Source: Clostridiales bacterium
GTDB taxonomy: Bacteria; Bacillota; Clostridia; Oscillospirales; Acutalibacteraceae
Reading direction: 5' to 3'
Assembly (NCBI GenBank): GCA_012524025.1
Contig: JAAYSC010000051.1
Location: forward strand, 1-39,407
Length of the DNA stretch: 39,407 bases
The notes below the pieces were generated by a model, which made no database searches, was not told the origin of the DNA, and worked only from the letters and a program-made list of their open reading frames with translations. How positions within the stretch are numbered: position 1 is the stretch's first letter; each line of letters begins with the position of its first letter. Below, one piece after another: positions 25,473 through 34,325 of the stretch. Both the position numbers and the translations under genes were made by a program.

Positions 25473-27407
25473 TTAAGTGTTTTCTTTCATTTCGTTTTTC
25501 AGAATATCAAAGGTACAGAACTCGTCATTTATTTTAATTACTGTTAAAATAAATATCCTTAAAAATACCATGTAATCATTTTTGTGTTCCCTTTCAGGTT
25601 GCGAGTGGTGATATTTGTTTCTTAGTTCAAGCCCGTTGTCATATTTAGCTCTATTGAGAAAAAAGCTTATATATTTTTGTTCGGGCTCTGTAAATAAAGT
25701 TTCCCCGAAACGCAAAAGGCCTTTTTCCTCAAGCCGGTCTATAATTATTCTCTTCTCGATAGAATTTTTCCAATAGCAAGTAACCTCATTAAGATACAAA
25801 TCCTTTAATATTTCTATTAGATTCCTATCACTAAAACTTAAAAACTCTTCTTCATCGTAAGCCAAGTATCCATTGTCTAAAAGCCATTTAATGTCATTGT
25901 AATACACACCAGAATAATCTTTCACCCTTTTCTTGTTCTCCAATAACAGTTCGTAAAAACTTTCATATGGCTTGCCGGACTCTGCATCAAAAGAAATAAA
26001 GCTTTGGTCCGAGAATAATAAATAAGTCACCTTTTCATACTCAGAATTTGCCCCATAGACATATTTCCTCTTAATAAGTGAGGGGATATCATCGTAAGTT
26101 AAGGGTTTAGAACTAACACCTAATAGTTCGAAGTCGATCTCGTCATTTTCGACAAATAAGGTAAATTGATTTAGGACTGACTCAAGAGCGGGCATTATAC
26201 ATGTGCATTTTTCATGAAATGTAGAGTGTTGAGAAGGCATTATAACTCTGAAGTTTTTAGCACTGAACTCTTCTAAAAGATAGTCTGCAAAAAACCACTC
26301 TACAATCTCTTCCATTCTTACATTATACCTCAGAAGTTGGTCGTAATAACCACGCATTTTTATGATCGCAAGTTTATTAATCAGATTGAAAACCACTCCT
26401 GTTCTATAGGCTCTATCTGAATACATCGTTGCGAGATTCTCAAAAATACTAATATTATGTTTGCTTGAAACTAACAATAATCTCATGTGTAGGTCTGTGA
26501 ACTCAAAAGTATAAATGAAATTATTTAGCAAGGTTGGGAAATCTAAATTTTCTTCAATCCATTTTTCACTGTAAGAGATACTCATGGAAGTACCCACTTG
26601 TTTACTTACTACTGCTTCGCTTTGATCTTCTGAAAACTCCACACTTAAACCAAAAGTTATTCCAGATTTCTTTTCAAAGTACTTTTCTCCTAGCTCTTCA
26701 ACTTTCCTTTTGGCCTTTAACAAGATTTCTGGCGAGAAGTTGATTTTTCCTTTTACGCTTCTCGCACTCGAAAGCATTCTCAAATAATTTAAGTTTGGCT
26801 CTGGCTCTATGCAATCAATATAGTCATCTATTATGTTCTGTATATCTAAATGATCAAGCTCTTTTGGTAAATAAAGGTTCTTATCATTCTCCCCAGTCGC
26901 CTTGTATTTCGATAAAATCAATTCTGCGGTTATAGGGTTTTCAAGCATATAAACCCTGATGGCATGACCATGATTTTCAACGATACCCTTGCGTTTTAGT
27001 ATATGCCAAAGGTAAGTCTTTGAACCACTAACCGTTTCAATTAAAACTCTACTTGAGATATTTTTATAAACTTTAAATCTATCAACAATACTCCAAAAAC
27101 AATCCCGATATCTTATTTCAACCTGTTCGTATTGCGATTTAAATGTGACATCTGATAAACCTTTAATAAAAACAGCAACTTTTTTAAGAAACAATTTAGC
27201 TGTGATATTGTATTTTTGAACTTCTTCCGGAAGCCATTTATCAAGATAAATTTTGTTTTCAAAAAACAAATAAACATTGTACAGCTCAATCATATCATTT
27301 ATATCTTGAATTTCTCTGTCTTCAGAATGTTCTTTTAGAATTTCTTCAGCTCTTTCCAAACTCTTTCCGCATGACCAATCGCTACCAGAATAAAACTTAA
27401 CTCTCAC
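25473..27407 (-). CDS. large unrecognised protein with C-terminal HEPN-like RX4H motif
   Basis: From the GTG at 27407, which has AAGGTGG five bases upstream, the product is 644 residues; a GTG at 27443 adds 12 residues without a clear ribosome site. There is no signal peptide or membrane helix. I do not recognise the first 550 residues, which are mixed alpha/beta and acidic. The last 60 residues read FFLNRAKYDNGLELRNKYHH followed by a hydrophobic helix. RNKYHH fits the R-x4-H motif with a polar second residue that marks HEPN ribonuclease active sites. It sits directly upstream of hsdM, 74 bases away and in the same direction. The context suggests a defence effector (inference). Confidence 0.7.
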   Translation of the reverse strand: MRVKFYSGSDWSCGKSLERAEEILKEHSEDREIQDINDMIELYNVYLFFENKIYLDKWLPEEVQKYNITAKLFLKKVAVFIKGLSDVTFKSQYEQVEIRYRDCFWSIVDRFKVYKNISSRVLIETVSGSKTYLWHILKRKGIVENHGHAIRVYMLENPITAELILSKYKATGENDKNLYLPKELDHLDIQNIIDDYIDCIEPEPNLNYLRMLSSARSVKGKINFSPEILLKAKRKVEELGEKYFEKKSGITFGLSVEFSEDQSEAVVSKQVGTSMSISYSEKWIEENLDFPTLLNNFIYTFEFTDLHMRLLLVSSKHNISIFENLATMYSDRAYRTGVVFNLINKLAIIKMRGYYDQLLRYNVRMEEIVEWFFADYLLEEFSAKNFRVIMPSQHSTFHEKCTCIMPALESVLNQFTLFVENDEIDFELLGVSSKPLTYDDIPSLIKRKYVYGANSEYEKVTYLLFSDQSFISFDAESGKPYESFYELLLENKKRVKDYSGVYYNDIKWLLDNGYLAYDEEEFLSFSDRNLIEILKDLYLNEVTCYWKNSIEKRIIIDRLEEKGLLRFGETLFTEPEQKYISFFLNRAKYDNGLELRNKYHHSQPEREHKNDYMVFLRIFILTVIKINDEFCTFDILKNEMKENT

Positions 27408-27432
27408 AGTTACCACCTTATTATTTAATGTC

Positions 27433-27574
27433 TTTTTATCCACATCAACTTCATATAGGAATTTTCGCCTGTTTTTTTACCTATATCAGCTCTAGATAGG
27501 TAATTTTCATTGTTTTTTACCCACGTCAATTCTATATGGGTAATTTTTTCTCTTTTTTACCTATATCAATCGTC
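27433..27574 (-). repeat. 40-bp tandem repeats with internal inverted repeats upstream of the HEPN-like gene
   Basis: About 3.5 units with a period of 40-41 bases: TATCC at 27437, TACC at 27478, 27518 and 27558, each preceded by five to seven T. The two central units carry inverted arms: TACCTAT ... ATAGGTA (27478-27502) and TACCCA ... TGGGTA (27518-27542). The T-to-C change on one arm is matched by A-to-G on the other, so pairing is kept. The outer units are degenerate or half. The array fills the space between the SGNH hydrolase stop and the start of the HEPN-like gene. Confidence 0.8.
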
Positions 27575-27590
27575 TTTTCAAAAGCTTTTC

Positions 27591-28334
27591 CTACTGTAAT
27601 TTCATTAGTTCTTTCTCTATTTCACGGGTGATTACACTGTAACCTTCTATGTTGGGATGTATACCGTCATAAGTATAAAGCTCATTCAGGTTGCCGCCGC
27701 TGTCACTGAGGACATCAGTCAAGTCTAAGTAAACAATATCTTTTTCTTCCGCCAAGCTTTTTAATTTTGTGTTCAGGTCTCGAATAGCCTCATTAGTCCG
27801 TTTCCCGACTGCCGTTTTTGCCCCAAAGCCTTCCATTTCTTCATTTACCGGATAAAGGGCCTGCAAGACTATTTTTGTCCCGGGACTTTGCTTTTGTGTT
27901 TTTTCCACAAGGGCTTTTATATTGTCATGTGTTTTTTGCGCAGTCACCTTGCCGTCAATGTCATTGGTACCGATTAGAACTACCAAGATTTTTGGTTGAA
28001 GATTTAAAACCGTATCCTCCATGCGTGAAAGTAAATGGTCGCTAAACTCCGCACTTATGCCGCGGTTATAAACTTTCTGGCCTGTTTGCTCCATGTAGAT
28101 TGAAAAAAGCTCCTCCAAAGGGTAGAACTCTGTGATGGAATCACCTATAAACACGGTTTGGCCTTGCCGGGCACTCCGGTTGAGGTAGGCAAAGTTTTCT
28201 GTCTTGCGTGTAATGTCCCGCGTATTCATTCTGTCGATTAGCTTTGAAAGGGCAAAAAACATTGCAAACACTATCAGCAAAATCAGCAGGATATTCCCCA
28301 CTATAAGTAAAGCTATTTTTATTTGACTACGCAT
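27591..28334 (-). CDS. membrane-anchored SGNH/GDSL hydrolase
   Basis: A 247-residue esterase-type enzyme. An N-terminal transmembrane anchor at about 5-30 (IALLIVGNILLILLIVFAMF) places the domain outside the membrane. The SGNH blocks follow: GDSITEF (Ser), NRGISAE (Gly), GTNDIDG (Asn) and YDGIHPN (Asp/His). Such enzymes deacylate lipids, sugars or peptidoglycan. ATG 28334 is chosen for GGGGGA eight bases upstream; earlier in-frame starts lack a site. The gene stands alone, with the repeat array right after its stop. Confidence 0.8.
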   Translation of the reverse strand: MRSQIKIALLIVGNILLILLIVFAMFFALSKLIDRMNTRDITRKTENFAYLNRSARQGQTVFIGDSITEFYPLEELFSIYMEQTGQKVYNRGISAEFSDHLLSRMEDTVLNLQPKILVVLIGTNDIDGKVTAQKTHDNIKALVEKTQKQSPGTKIVLQALYPVNEEMEGFGAKTAVGKRTNEAIRDLNTKLKSLAEEKDIVYLDLTDVLSDSGGNLNELYTYDGIHPNIEGYSVITREIEKELMKLQ

Positions 28335-28424
28335 AGAACATTTCCCCCGATACATATTGTTTATAACAGAAATATAATAACACATTTGGACATTTTATAT
28401 TAGCTCTTTATCAAATAATCATTA

Positions 28425-28453
28425 AGGGCACCCTGCAAAAAGCAGGGAGCCCT
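28425..28453 (-). terminator. terminator of the perR-like/katA operon
   Basis: AGGGC-A-CCCTGC pairs with GCAGGG-A-GCCCT (one A-A mismatch) around a 5-base loop, about 50 bases after the catalase stop. The T-run is modest on the minus strand. Confidence 0.6.
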
Positions 28454-28505
28454 CTTTTGATTTTACATTTTTGCCGGATTACGATCTCAATACAGAGAAA
28501 TGCAT

Positions 28506-30026
28506 TTACATCACTTGATCAGGGCTAAGGGTTGCTTCTATCAAGCCCTTCTGGTCAAGTTTTGAAAACTCCAAAACCTTATCAAAATCCAGCTCAAGTG
28601 CTTGGGTCATCCTTTTGCCGTAATCTTCATCGGCCCAGTAGCAGTGAACCGCATGGCGGTACCTGACATTGTCGGTTACGCAAGCCATGTCCGCGGCTGT
28701 GTTGCCGATAAGGAGCTCGCGCTTGTCTTCCGCCATCAACCTGTAAAGCTTGCCGCCTGCACGGAAGTTGTCATCCGTCGGGTCATCCTTGGGGTCAAAC
28801 CTGTACATGGCGCCTTCTATATTTAGCGGCGGTTCTTGAACATCGGGTTGGGCCGACCAGTAACCGTAACTGTTGGGGTGGTAGGCAGGGGTTCTGCCAT
28901 AGTTGCCGTCTGTGCGCATGGCGCCGTCCCTATGGTATTCATTAACCTGGACCTTGGCACGGTTGACGGGGATATGGTTATGGTTTACGCCCAGCCTGTA
29001 CCTTTGGGCATCGCCGTAAGAAAAGAGCCTGCCCTGCAAAAATTTGTCCGGCGAAAAGCCGATACCGGGCACAACATGGGCGGGGGTGAAGGCGGATTGC
29101 TCGACTTCCGCAAAGTAGTTTTCCGGGTTGCGGTTGAGTTCCAAAACTCCGACTTCAATCAAGGGATAGTCTTTTTGTGACCAAACCTTGGTGATGTCAA
29201 AGGGGTTTTCATGGTGGTTTTTGGCCTGGTCTTCGGTCATGATTTGAACATACATGGTCCACTTGGGGAAGTCGCCTTTTTCAATGGATTCAAATAAATC
29301 CCTGCCATGGCTTTCCCTGTCTTTACCCACAAGCTCGGCCGCTTCTTCATTGGTCAGGTTTTTAATGCCCTGTTGGGTGCGGATGTGGAATTTGCACCAA
29401 ACCCTTTCATTGGCTTCGTTGTAGAAGGAAAATGTGTGTTCACCGTAAAAGTGCATGTGCCTGAAAGAGGCCGGTATGCCCCTGTCCGACATGGTTATGG
29501 TTCTTTGGTGGAAACTTTCGGGCAGCATGGTCCAAAAGTCCCAGTTGTTTTGGGCCGAGCGCATGCCTGTCCTGGGGTCACGCTTGACGGCACGGTTAAG
29601 GTCTGCAAAGTTATGAACATCCCTTAAGAAAAATGTGGGCGTGTTATTGCCGACCAAGTCCCAGTTGCCTTCTTCCGTGTAAAATTTGACTGCAACGCCG
29701 CGGATGTCTCGCTCTGCGTCTGCTGCGCCCCTTTCACCGGCCACGGTGGAAAAGCGGATAAATAAATCTGTCTTTGCGCCGGGTTGCAAAACTTTAGCCT
29801 TGGTGTATTTAGAAATGTCATGGGTCACCGTGAAGTCCCCATAGGCACCCCAACCCTTGGCGTGCATTCTGCGTTCCGGGATAACTTCCCTGTTAAAGTG
29901 GGCCATTTTTTCCATCAGCCAGACATCTTGCATAACAACCGGCCCCCTGGGGCCCGCCGTTATGGAATTTTCATTGTCTGCCACCGGTGCGCCGACTTCG
30001 TTTGTTAACTTTTTGTAGTCACTCAT
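28506..30026 (-). CDS. katA: haem catalase
   Basis: A 506-residue small-subunit haem catalase that breaks hydrogen peroxide into water and oxygen. The distal pocket has H55 in [16 protein letters not shown]94 in [10 protein letters not shown] and N128 in GNNTPTFF. The proximal haem ligand Y337 is in [14 protein letters not shown]. Length fits the small-subunit clades. There is no signal peptide, so it acts in the cytosol. A perfect AAAGGAGGT precedes the ATG. It lies 36 bases after the PerR-like gene and is probably co-transcribed with it, under the Fur-family palindrome at 30506-30524. Confidence 0.95.
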   Translation of the reverse strand: MSDYKKLTNEVGAPVADNENSITAGPRGPVVMQDVWLMEKMAHFNREVIPERRMHAKGWGAYGDFTVTHDISKYTKAKVLQPGAKTDLFIRFSTVAGERGAADAERDIRGVAVKFYTEEGNWDLVGNNTPTFFLRDVHNFADLNRAVKRDPRTGMRSAQNNWDFWTMLPESFHQRTITMSDRGIPASFRHMHFYGEHTFSFYNEANERVWCKFHIRTQQGIKNLTNEEAAELVGKDRESHGRDLFESIEKGDFPKWTMYVQIMTEDQAKNHHENPFDITKVWSQKDYPLIEVGVLELNRNPENYFAEVEQSAFTPAHVVPGIGFSPDKFLQGRLFSYGDAQRYRLGVNHNHIPVNRAKVQVNEYHRDGAMRTDGNYGRTPAYHPNSYGYWSAQPDVQEPPLNIEGAMYRFDPKDDPTDDNFRAGGKLYRLMAEDKRELLIGNTAADMACVTDNVRYRHAVHCYWADEDYGKRMTQALELDFDKVLEFSKLDQKGLIEATLSPDQVM

Positions 30027-30062
30027 CTTACTACCTCCTTTAGGTTTGAATTTTTATGGATT

Positions 30063-30479
30063 TCAGCATCCGACCTTGGGGTCGGGCTGTTCGAATACAA
30101 AATTACCGTCTTTCTTCATGCAGTCGGAACAAATTACATTTACCAGTAAGTCTAAAGAGACTGTTTCGTCCCCTATATGTTCTTGAACAAACTCTTTCAT
30201 CCCTGCTATGTGGACATCCGCCACCTTGCCGCAGGCCAGGCACTGGGAATGATTGTGGGGCAGCAGGTTGCCTTCAAACAAGTCGGCAGAAGCCAAGCCC
30301 GAAACGCGGCGGATAAGCTTATCTTCCGCAAATTTATTTAAATTCCTGTAAATCGTCCCCATGGCAACGCCGGGGAAGGCGGACTGAACTTTTGCATATA
30401 TCTCTTTGGCGGAAAGATGCTTGTCGGAACTTTTAACAACTTCTAATATGGCCTTTTGTAATCTTGTCAAAACCTTCAC
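30063..30479 (-). CDS. perR: Fur-family peroxide-type regulator (PerR-like)
   Basis: A 138-residue metal-dependent repressor. The winged helix spans about 5-75, with AKEIYAKVQSAFPGVAMGTIYRNL. The regulatory metal site region is ADLFEGNLLPHNHSQC, and the structural zinc cysteines are CLAC and CSDC. The gene context (catalase downstream, rubrerythrin divergent) supports PerR over Fur or Zur. The GTG at 30479 has CGGAG unusually close; a TTG three codons later would give it a normal spacing of eight bases, so the start is uncertain. It likely represses itself, catalase and rubrerythrin through the shared palindrome (inference). Confidence 0.8.
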   Translation of the reverse strand: MKVLTRLQKAILEVVKSSDKHLSAKEIYAKVQSAFPGVAMGTIYRNLNKFAEDKLIRRVSGLASADLFEGNLLPHNHSQCLACGKVADVHIAGMKEFVQEHIGDETVSLDLLVNVICSDCMKKDGNFVFEQPDPKVGC

Positions 30480-30505
30480 TCCGAAATATAATTAATAAAA
30501 GTGAG

Positions 30506-30524
30506 AATAGGAATCATTCCTATT
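30506..30524. promoter_or_regulatory. Fur/PerR-type operator between perR-like gene and rubrerythrin
   Basis: A perfect 9-1-9 palindrome, AATAGGAAT-C-ATTCCTATT, 27 bases upstream of the regulator start and about 90 bases upstream of the rubrerythrin promoter. The layout is that of Fur-family boxes. Confidence 0.8.
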
Positions 30525-30611
30525 TCACTTTAACAAACATGCCAATCAATGTCAATAATATTCAGGCTTGTTTATTCTTACAAAATGCAAATTTAAAAAA
30601 TTATGCTGTTA

Positions 30612-30620
30612 TGCTATAAT
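30612..30620 (+). promoter_or_regulatory. extended -10 promoter of rubrerythrin
   Basis: TGC followed by TATAAT (30615-30620), 54 bases before the ATG. The -35 (TTTAAA at 30592) is weak, as expected with an extended -10. Confidence 0.6.
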
Positions 30621-30673
30621 GTGAGGGAAAGATTTTCCATCCATAAAAACTTTAAATTTACAGGAGGTATTTC

Positions 30674-31264
30674 ATGAGTAAATTAACAGGTACAAAAACA
30701 GTAGCGAATTTGATGAAGGCGTTTGCGGGCGAATCCCAAGCAAGAAACCGTTACACCTACTATGCCTCGGTAGCCAACAAGGAAGGCTACAAGCAAATAA
30801 GGGATGTCTTCCAAGAAACTGCCGACCATGAAAAAGAGCATGCTAAAAGATTTTACAAGTTCTTGTTAGCGGGCCTTGATGAGCTGCCGGCCAGCATCTT
30901 GGTTGAAGCCGAGTACCCCGTTGCCCAAGGCAACACTTTAGACAACCTTAAGGCTGCCGCCATGGGCGAAAAGGAAGAGTGGGATGAGCTTTACCCCGCC
31001 TTTGCCGACATTGCCGATGAAGAAGGCTTCCCCGAAATAGCCGAAGCTTTTAGGAGCATTTCCATATCCGAAAAATATCATGAAGACAGGTATAATAAAC
31101 TGATTGCCAACATTGAAAACGAAACAACCTTTAAGAAGAAAGAGACCATTGTTTGGAAATGCGGCAACTGCGGTTACCTGCATGAAGGGGAAGAAGCCAT
31201 AGACGAATGCCCGGCTTGCATTCATCCCCAAGGCCACTTCCAAGTTTATACCGAACCTTACTAA
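30674..31264 (+). CDS. rbr: rubrerythrin
   Basis: A 196-residue peroxide reductase of anaerobes. The four-helix diiron domain spans 1-145, with E20 (AGESQARNRY), E53 and H56 (DHEKEHAKRF) and the second pair in GEKEEWDELY and ISEKYHEDRY. The C-terminal rubredoxin domain from about 160 has WKCGNCGY and ECPAC for the Fe(Cys)4 site. It reduces hydrogen peroxide using electrons from NAD(P)H through rubredoxin partners. AGGAGGT precedes the ATG. It is divergent from the PerR-like/catalase operon and shares its palindrome. Confidence 0.95.
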   Translation: MSKLTGTKTVANLMKAFAGESQARNRYTYYASVANKEGYKQIRDVFQETADHEKEHAKRFYKFLLAGLDELPASILVEAEYPVAQGNTLDNLKAAAMGEKEEWDELYPAFADIADEEGFPEIAEAFRSISISEKYHEDRYNKLIANIENETTFKKKETIVWKCGNCGYLHEGEEAIDECPACIHPQGHFQVYTEPY

Positions 31265-31293
31265 ACACAAATCTTATAAAGCGAAAAAGTTAA

Positions 31294-31332
31294 TGTGGTG
31301 CTTGTGGGTAAACCCGCAAGCCCACATTTTTT
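31294..31332 (+). terminator. rubrerythrin terminator
   Basis: A long stem (TGTGG...GGGT with ACCC...CACA, containing G-T pairs and one bulge) ends in TTTTTT, 30 bases after the rubrerythrin stop. Confidence 0.8.
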
Positions 31333-31458
31333 GTCTTTTTATGTTTTTCTGCCATTTTCATTGATTCAAAATTTATCCCTTCAGATAACCCATAAAGCCA
31401 ATCTTGAGAAATACATGTATGTTTTTATAAGTCTGTTGGCAGAATTCACCTAAATTCT

Positions 31459-31487
31459 TTGACTCTCTTGTTTTTTTATGTTATAGT
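31459..31487 (+). promoter_or_regulatory. upstream promoter of the secreted protein gene
   Basis: TTGACT (31459-31464) and TATAGT (31482-31487) with 17 bases between. It would give a leader of about 170 bases. The 400-base gap from 31265 to 31664 otherwise holds the rubrerythrin terminator and a second, closer promoter; no RNA gene is recognised in it. Confidence 0.6.
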
Positions 31488-31605
31488 TGCACCGTGAAGT
31501 AATTGTGCGATTTATCCATTAAAAAACATAATGCTTTTTAACAGACACTTTGCAAAACACTTAAATCAAAACTTACCCTACTCAATGAAACAAAAACCTA
31601 TTATC

Positions 31606-31633
31606 TTGGCTCTTATTTTCAAAAGGATATAAT
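31606..31633 (+). promoter_or_regulatory. proximal promoter of the secreted protein gene
   Basis: TTGGCT (31606-31611) and TATAAT (31628-31633) with a 16-base spacer, 31 bases before the ATG. It may act together with the promoter at 31459. Confidence 0.45.
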
Positions 31634-31664
31634 TTTAAAATGTAAAAAGAAAGGAAAGTTTGTT

Positions 31665-33095
31665 ATGAAGAAAAAGATTTTATGTGTGTTTATGATCCTT
31701 GTTTTACTAATCAGTATGTTTTCAATTGTATCGGCAGAAAATGGAGGTTGGGAAAACAATAAACCCGATTTTACCCTTCAAGCAGTGCATCAAGAGTACA
31801 AGGAAACTATAAGAGAGTATCCGATGCTCTTAACCTTAACCAACAACACGGATGAGGCCGTAACCGTGACCGGGGATGAAAATGATCAGTTAACAATATA
31901 TGTAAAGCCCAATCCTAACCCTATGGCTGAAAAAGAACCTTTTAAATTTGATCTCTTTGAAGAATCAATTGTTGTTGCAGCGGGTGAGACTAAAGAAATC
32001 GCAAGAATCCCTACCGGGGGCACCGATTGTTGGAACGCTTTTTATCACCCTAAATTAGTAGAGGATATGGATGTTGAAATCAATATAAATGCTGTGTCAA
32101 TAATTTTCTATGGTGTTTATTACGGAATTACAGGAATAATCAGAAATCCTCTTTATCTTGGTAAAATTATTTCAACCGATAATGAAGACGGAACCGCAAC
32201 TTTAAATTTCACCTTAACAGCTTACGAAGAGGAGTTTGAGTTTGTTTGTTCTGATTATGGATGCCAGGTTATCCCTACTGACCCCGTGCTTATTGGCCCA
32301 AAAACAGGTTTGAAAAAATCAGATTTTTCAATTCAAAAGGAAGGCCATTTGTTAGGGGAGATTATTAAGGCTGAGGAGATTGCCGAGGCAGAATACGAGC
32401 TTGTTTGGCAACACGAAGCCGGTGAATATGAAGGGATTTTACTTAATACGGCAAGCAACTACGGGGATTTCTTTGTTTGTGACGATACGGAAGGTTTTTT
32501 AAATTATACCTTTATAGCTACAATTACACATACTGAAGACCCTGTAGTAATAGAGCATGAAGATGCCAGTTTAGAAACAGCCGGAGCCACTAACATTCCC
32601 AAGATAGTCAATTTATTCTTTAAGGAAGTTGAAGAAGAAGAGATTGATGAAGAAACAATGGAAGTAATTGAAGGAAATGTTAAAGAAATTAGCGTAAAAA
32701 AAGAAATAGTTCATATATATGATATTGCCTTACTTCTTGACGGTGAAGAAATACAGCCTAACGGGCCCGTTAAAATTACAATCCCATTAGACGAGAAAAT
32801 GAAAAAGTATGTAGATTTAAAAGTTGTCTATATTACAGATACAGGTGAGCTGATTGAGGTTGAAGCTCTAGTAACAGATGATGAAATTTCATTTATCACC
32901 GAGCATTTTAGCTACTATGCAATCCTCGGAACCCCGGAAACCGAAGAGGGCGGGCAGGACGATGCTTTGGACATTATAAGAAAGGTTTTAGATTTTTTTG
33001 CTACAGGGTATTTAAAAGGCCTTAAAAAAGTGTTTGAACTCTTCCTTGATCTTATCAAATGGTTCCTTGATTTTGAAACGATTAAGAACCTTTAA
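31665..33095 (+). CDS. secreted acidic protein, unknown function
   Basis: A 476-residue protein with a clear signal peptide (KKK, then a hydrophobic core, cleavage probably after VSA near residue 25). The mature chain is acidic and beta-rich. Two paired-cysteine segments occur (TDCWNAF and FVCSDYGCQV). A domain near 350-425 (LLLDGEEIQPNGPVKITIPL, then FITEHFSYYAIL) resembles the small beta domain found near the C-terminus of many clostridial surface proteins. The last 40 residues form amphipathic or hydrophobic helices (LKKVFELFLDLIKWFLDF) that could touch the membrane. There is no LPXTG or SLH motif. AAAGGAAAG precedes the ATG. It stands alone with its own promoters and terminator. Confidence 0.7.
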   Translation: MKKKILCVFMILVLLISMFSIVSAENGGWENNKPDFTLQAVHQEYKETIREYPMLLTLTNNTDEAVTVTGDENDQLTIYVKPNPNPMAEKEPFKFDLFEESIVVAAGETKEIARIPTGGTDCWNAFYHPKLVEDMDVEININAVSIIFYGVYYGITGIIRNPLYLGKIISTDNEDGTATLNFTLTAYEEEFEFVCSDYGCQVIPTDPVLIGPKTGLKKSDFSIQKEGHLLGEIIKAEEIAEAEYELVWQHEAGEYEGILLNTASNYGDFFVCDDTEGFLNYTFIATITHTEDPVVIEHEDASLETAGATNIPKIVNLFFKEVEEEEIDEETMEVIEGNVKEISVKKEIVHIYDIALLLDGEEIQPNGPVKITIPLDEKMKKYVDLKVVYITDTGELIEVEALVTDDEISFITEHFSYYAILGTPETEEGGQDDALDIIRKVLDFFATGYLKGLKKVFELFLDLIKWFLDFETIKNL

Positions 33096-33130
33096 TCACT
33101 AATGTAAAAATATCAGGTTAAAATAAAAAG

Positions 33131-33170
33131 TAAGAGGGCCCTATTGATGCGGGCCCTCTTATCATTTTTT
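33131..33170. terminator. bidirectional terminator between the secreted protein and fic genes
   Basis: A perfect 11-bp stem TAAGAGGGCCC (33131-33141) and GGGCCCTCTTA (33151-33161), followed by ATCATTTTTT on the plus strand and a T-rich exit on the minus strand. Confidence 0.85.
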
Positions 33171-33214
33171 GCATAAATCGTTTTAGTTTTAGCATGAGTC
33201 ATGAATAGACTTTA

Positions 33215-34162
33215 TTAGGACTGCATTGTTTTCCAACAATGTTCTTTCATGAATGCAGCAATGACAGATATATCTTCACCTTCATAATATTTCACAAGCA
33301 AGCGTTTAAACTCCGATACCTTCTTTTCTGGAATCACCAAGAAACCACCACCACGAGAAATCAGATAGTGGTTTGCAAAAAGGACAGATGCCCGTTTGTT
33401 ACCATCTAAAAATATCTGCGTTTTCATACAATAAAGACACAGTTCAATAGCAATATCAATAGCATTGTCTTTTTGTTGGACAATTTCACAGATTCGTTCT
33501 TTTACTTCCGCTTCATTGGGTAAAGGCGGAATATAAGACGAACCTCCGATGGTAACGGGAACACCGCGAATACGGCCGCCTTCCGCGAAAAAACCCTCAT
33601 TGACAAGTTTTGCTATGTGGCAGAGCATATAGTAGTCGGAACGGCTGGCAAGCACATCACGGTCCAGAATAAATTCCCAAGCATGTTTCAGATTCAAAAT
33701 CTTTTGCACATCGTTAGCTGTCATGCCGGAAACTTTTCCGTTATCTATGATTTCTTCCGTCTGTGGGAATGATGTTGCAACCCCTTCTAAAACAGCTTGG
33801 TCATAGATGCTTATTTTCATGTTTGCTCGCGCAAATTCGAGATTGATTATAACATCGGCTGAGAGTTGGTCTTCCGAATACCCGGCAACAGCAAGCTGCT
33901 TTTCTAAACTGCGGAGCTCTTTTCTAATTTCGCGGATTTCACCGGCGTTGCGCAGAAGAAGATTATAAAGTTCTTCTGTATACACACCAACATAAGTTGA
34001 TGTCTGTTTACCCGCTACACGCTTTCTGACATAAAGATACTTTCCCTCACCGCGTTTCTTGATTTCGGGTGTACCGTCATAGGGCATCAGCTTCAGTCTT
34101 GCATGAAGATCGGCACGGCTTCTGAGTAATTCTTGTATTTCATCGTACTGCATTGCCATCAT
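33215..34162 (-). CDS. Fic-family protein with Gln in place of the catalytic His
   Basis: A 315-residue protein. The Fic core near residues 240-275 reads CLYCMKTQIFLDGNKRASV. Against the consensus HPFxDGNGR the histidine position is Gln (Q249) and the second Gly is Lys, while Phe, Asp, Gly, Asn and Arg are kept. The N-terminal 80 residues are basic and carry YLYVRKRVAGKQTSTYVGVY, an uncommon strand-rich addition. A helix with LEGVATSF near 125 stands where an inhibitory motif would be, but lacks the usual Ser/Thr start. ATG 34162 follows AAAGGAGGAG. Fic enzymes transfer AMP or related groups; the His loss makes that uncertain. It has a palindromic promoter. Confidence 0.8.
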   Translation of the reverse strand: MMAMQYDEIQELLRSRADLHARLKLMPYDGTPEIKKRGEGKYLYVRKRVAGKQTSTYVGVYTEELYNLLLRNAGEIREIRKELRSLEKQLAVAGYSEDQLSADVIINLEFARANMKISIYDQAVLEGVATSFPQTEEIIDNGKVSGMTANDVQKILNLKHAWEFILDRDVLASRSDYYMLCHIAKLVNEGFFAEGGRIRGVPVTIGGSSYIPPLPNEAEVKERICEIVQQKDNAIDIAIELCLYCMKTQIFLDGNKRASVLFANHYLISRGGGFLVIPEKKVSEFKRLLVKYYEGEDISVIAAFMKEHCWKTMQS

Positions 34163-34194
34163 ATCTCCTCCTTTGGGGAACAAATCCCACTCCG

Positions 34195-34240
34195 ATTATA
34201 TAGCTATGCTCCCCAATAGTCAATATCAATTGGGGAGCAT
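34195..34240 (-). promoter_or_regulatory. promoter and operator of the fic gene
   Basis: On the minus strand TTGACT (34218-34223) and TATAAT (34195-34200) are 17 bases apart. A perfect 12-bp inverted repeat, ATGCTCCCCAAT (34206-34217) and ATTGGGGAGCAT (34229-34240), spans the spacer and -35. A third half-site, TTGGGGAACA, lies at 34174-34183 close to the ribosome site. This points to tight repression (inference). Confidence 0.8.
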
Positions 34241-34325
34241 TTGTTTGATTATTCTCTTAAAATGGCTCGAGTGCTCATTATTGTGGTGTTTAAAATAGGC
34301 AAGGAAACATTGTCATTTTAAAATA

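Noticed and set aside
27433-27574. Could the 40-bp repeats be a CRISPR array?
   Set aside because: The unit repeats contiguously with no unique spacers, the copies vary, and no cas gene is nearby.
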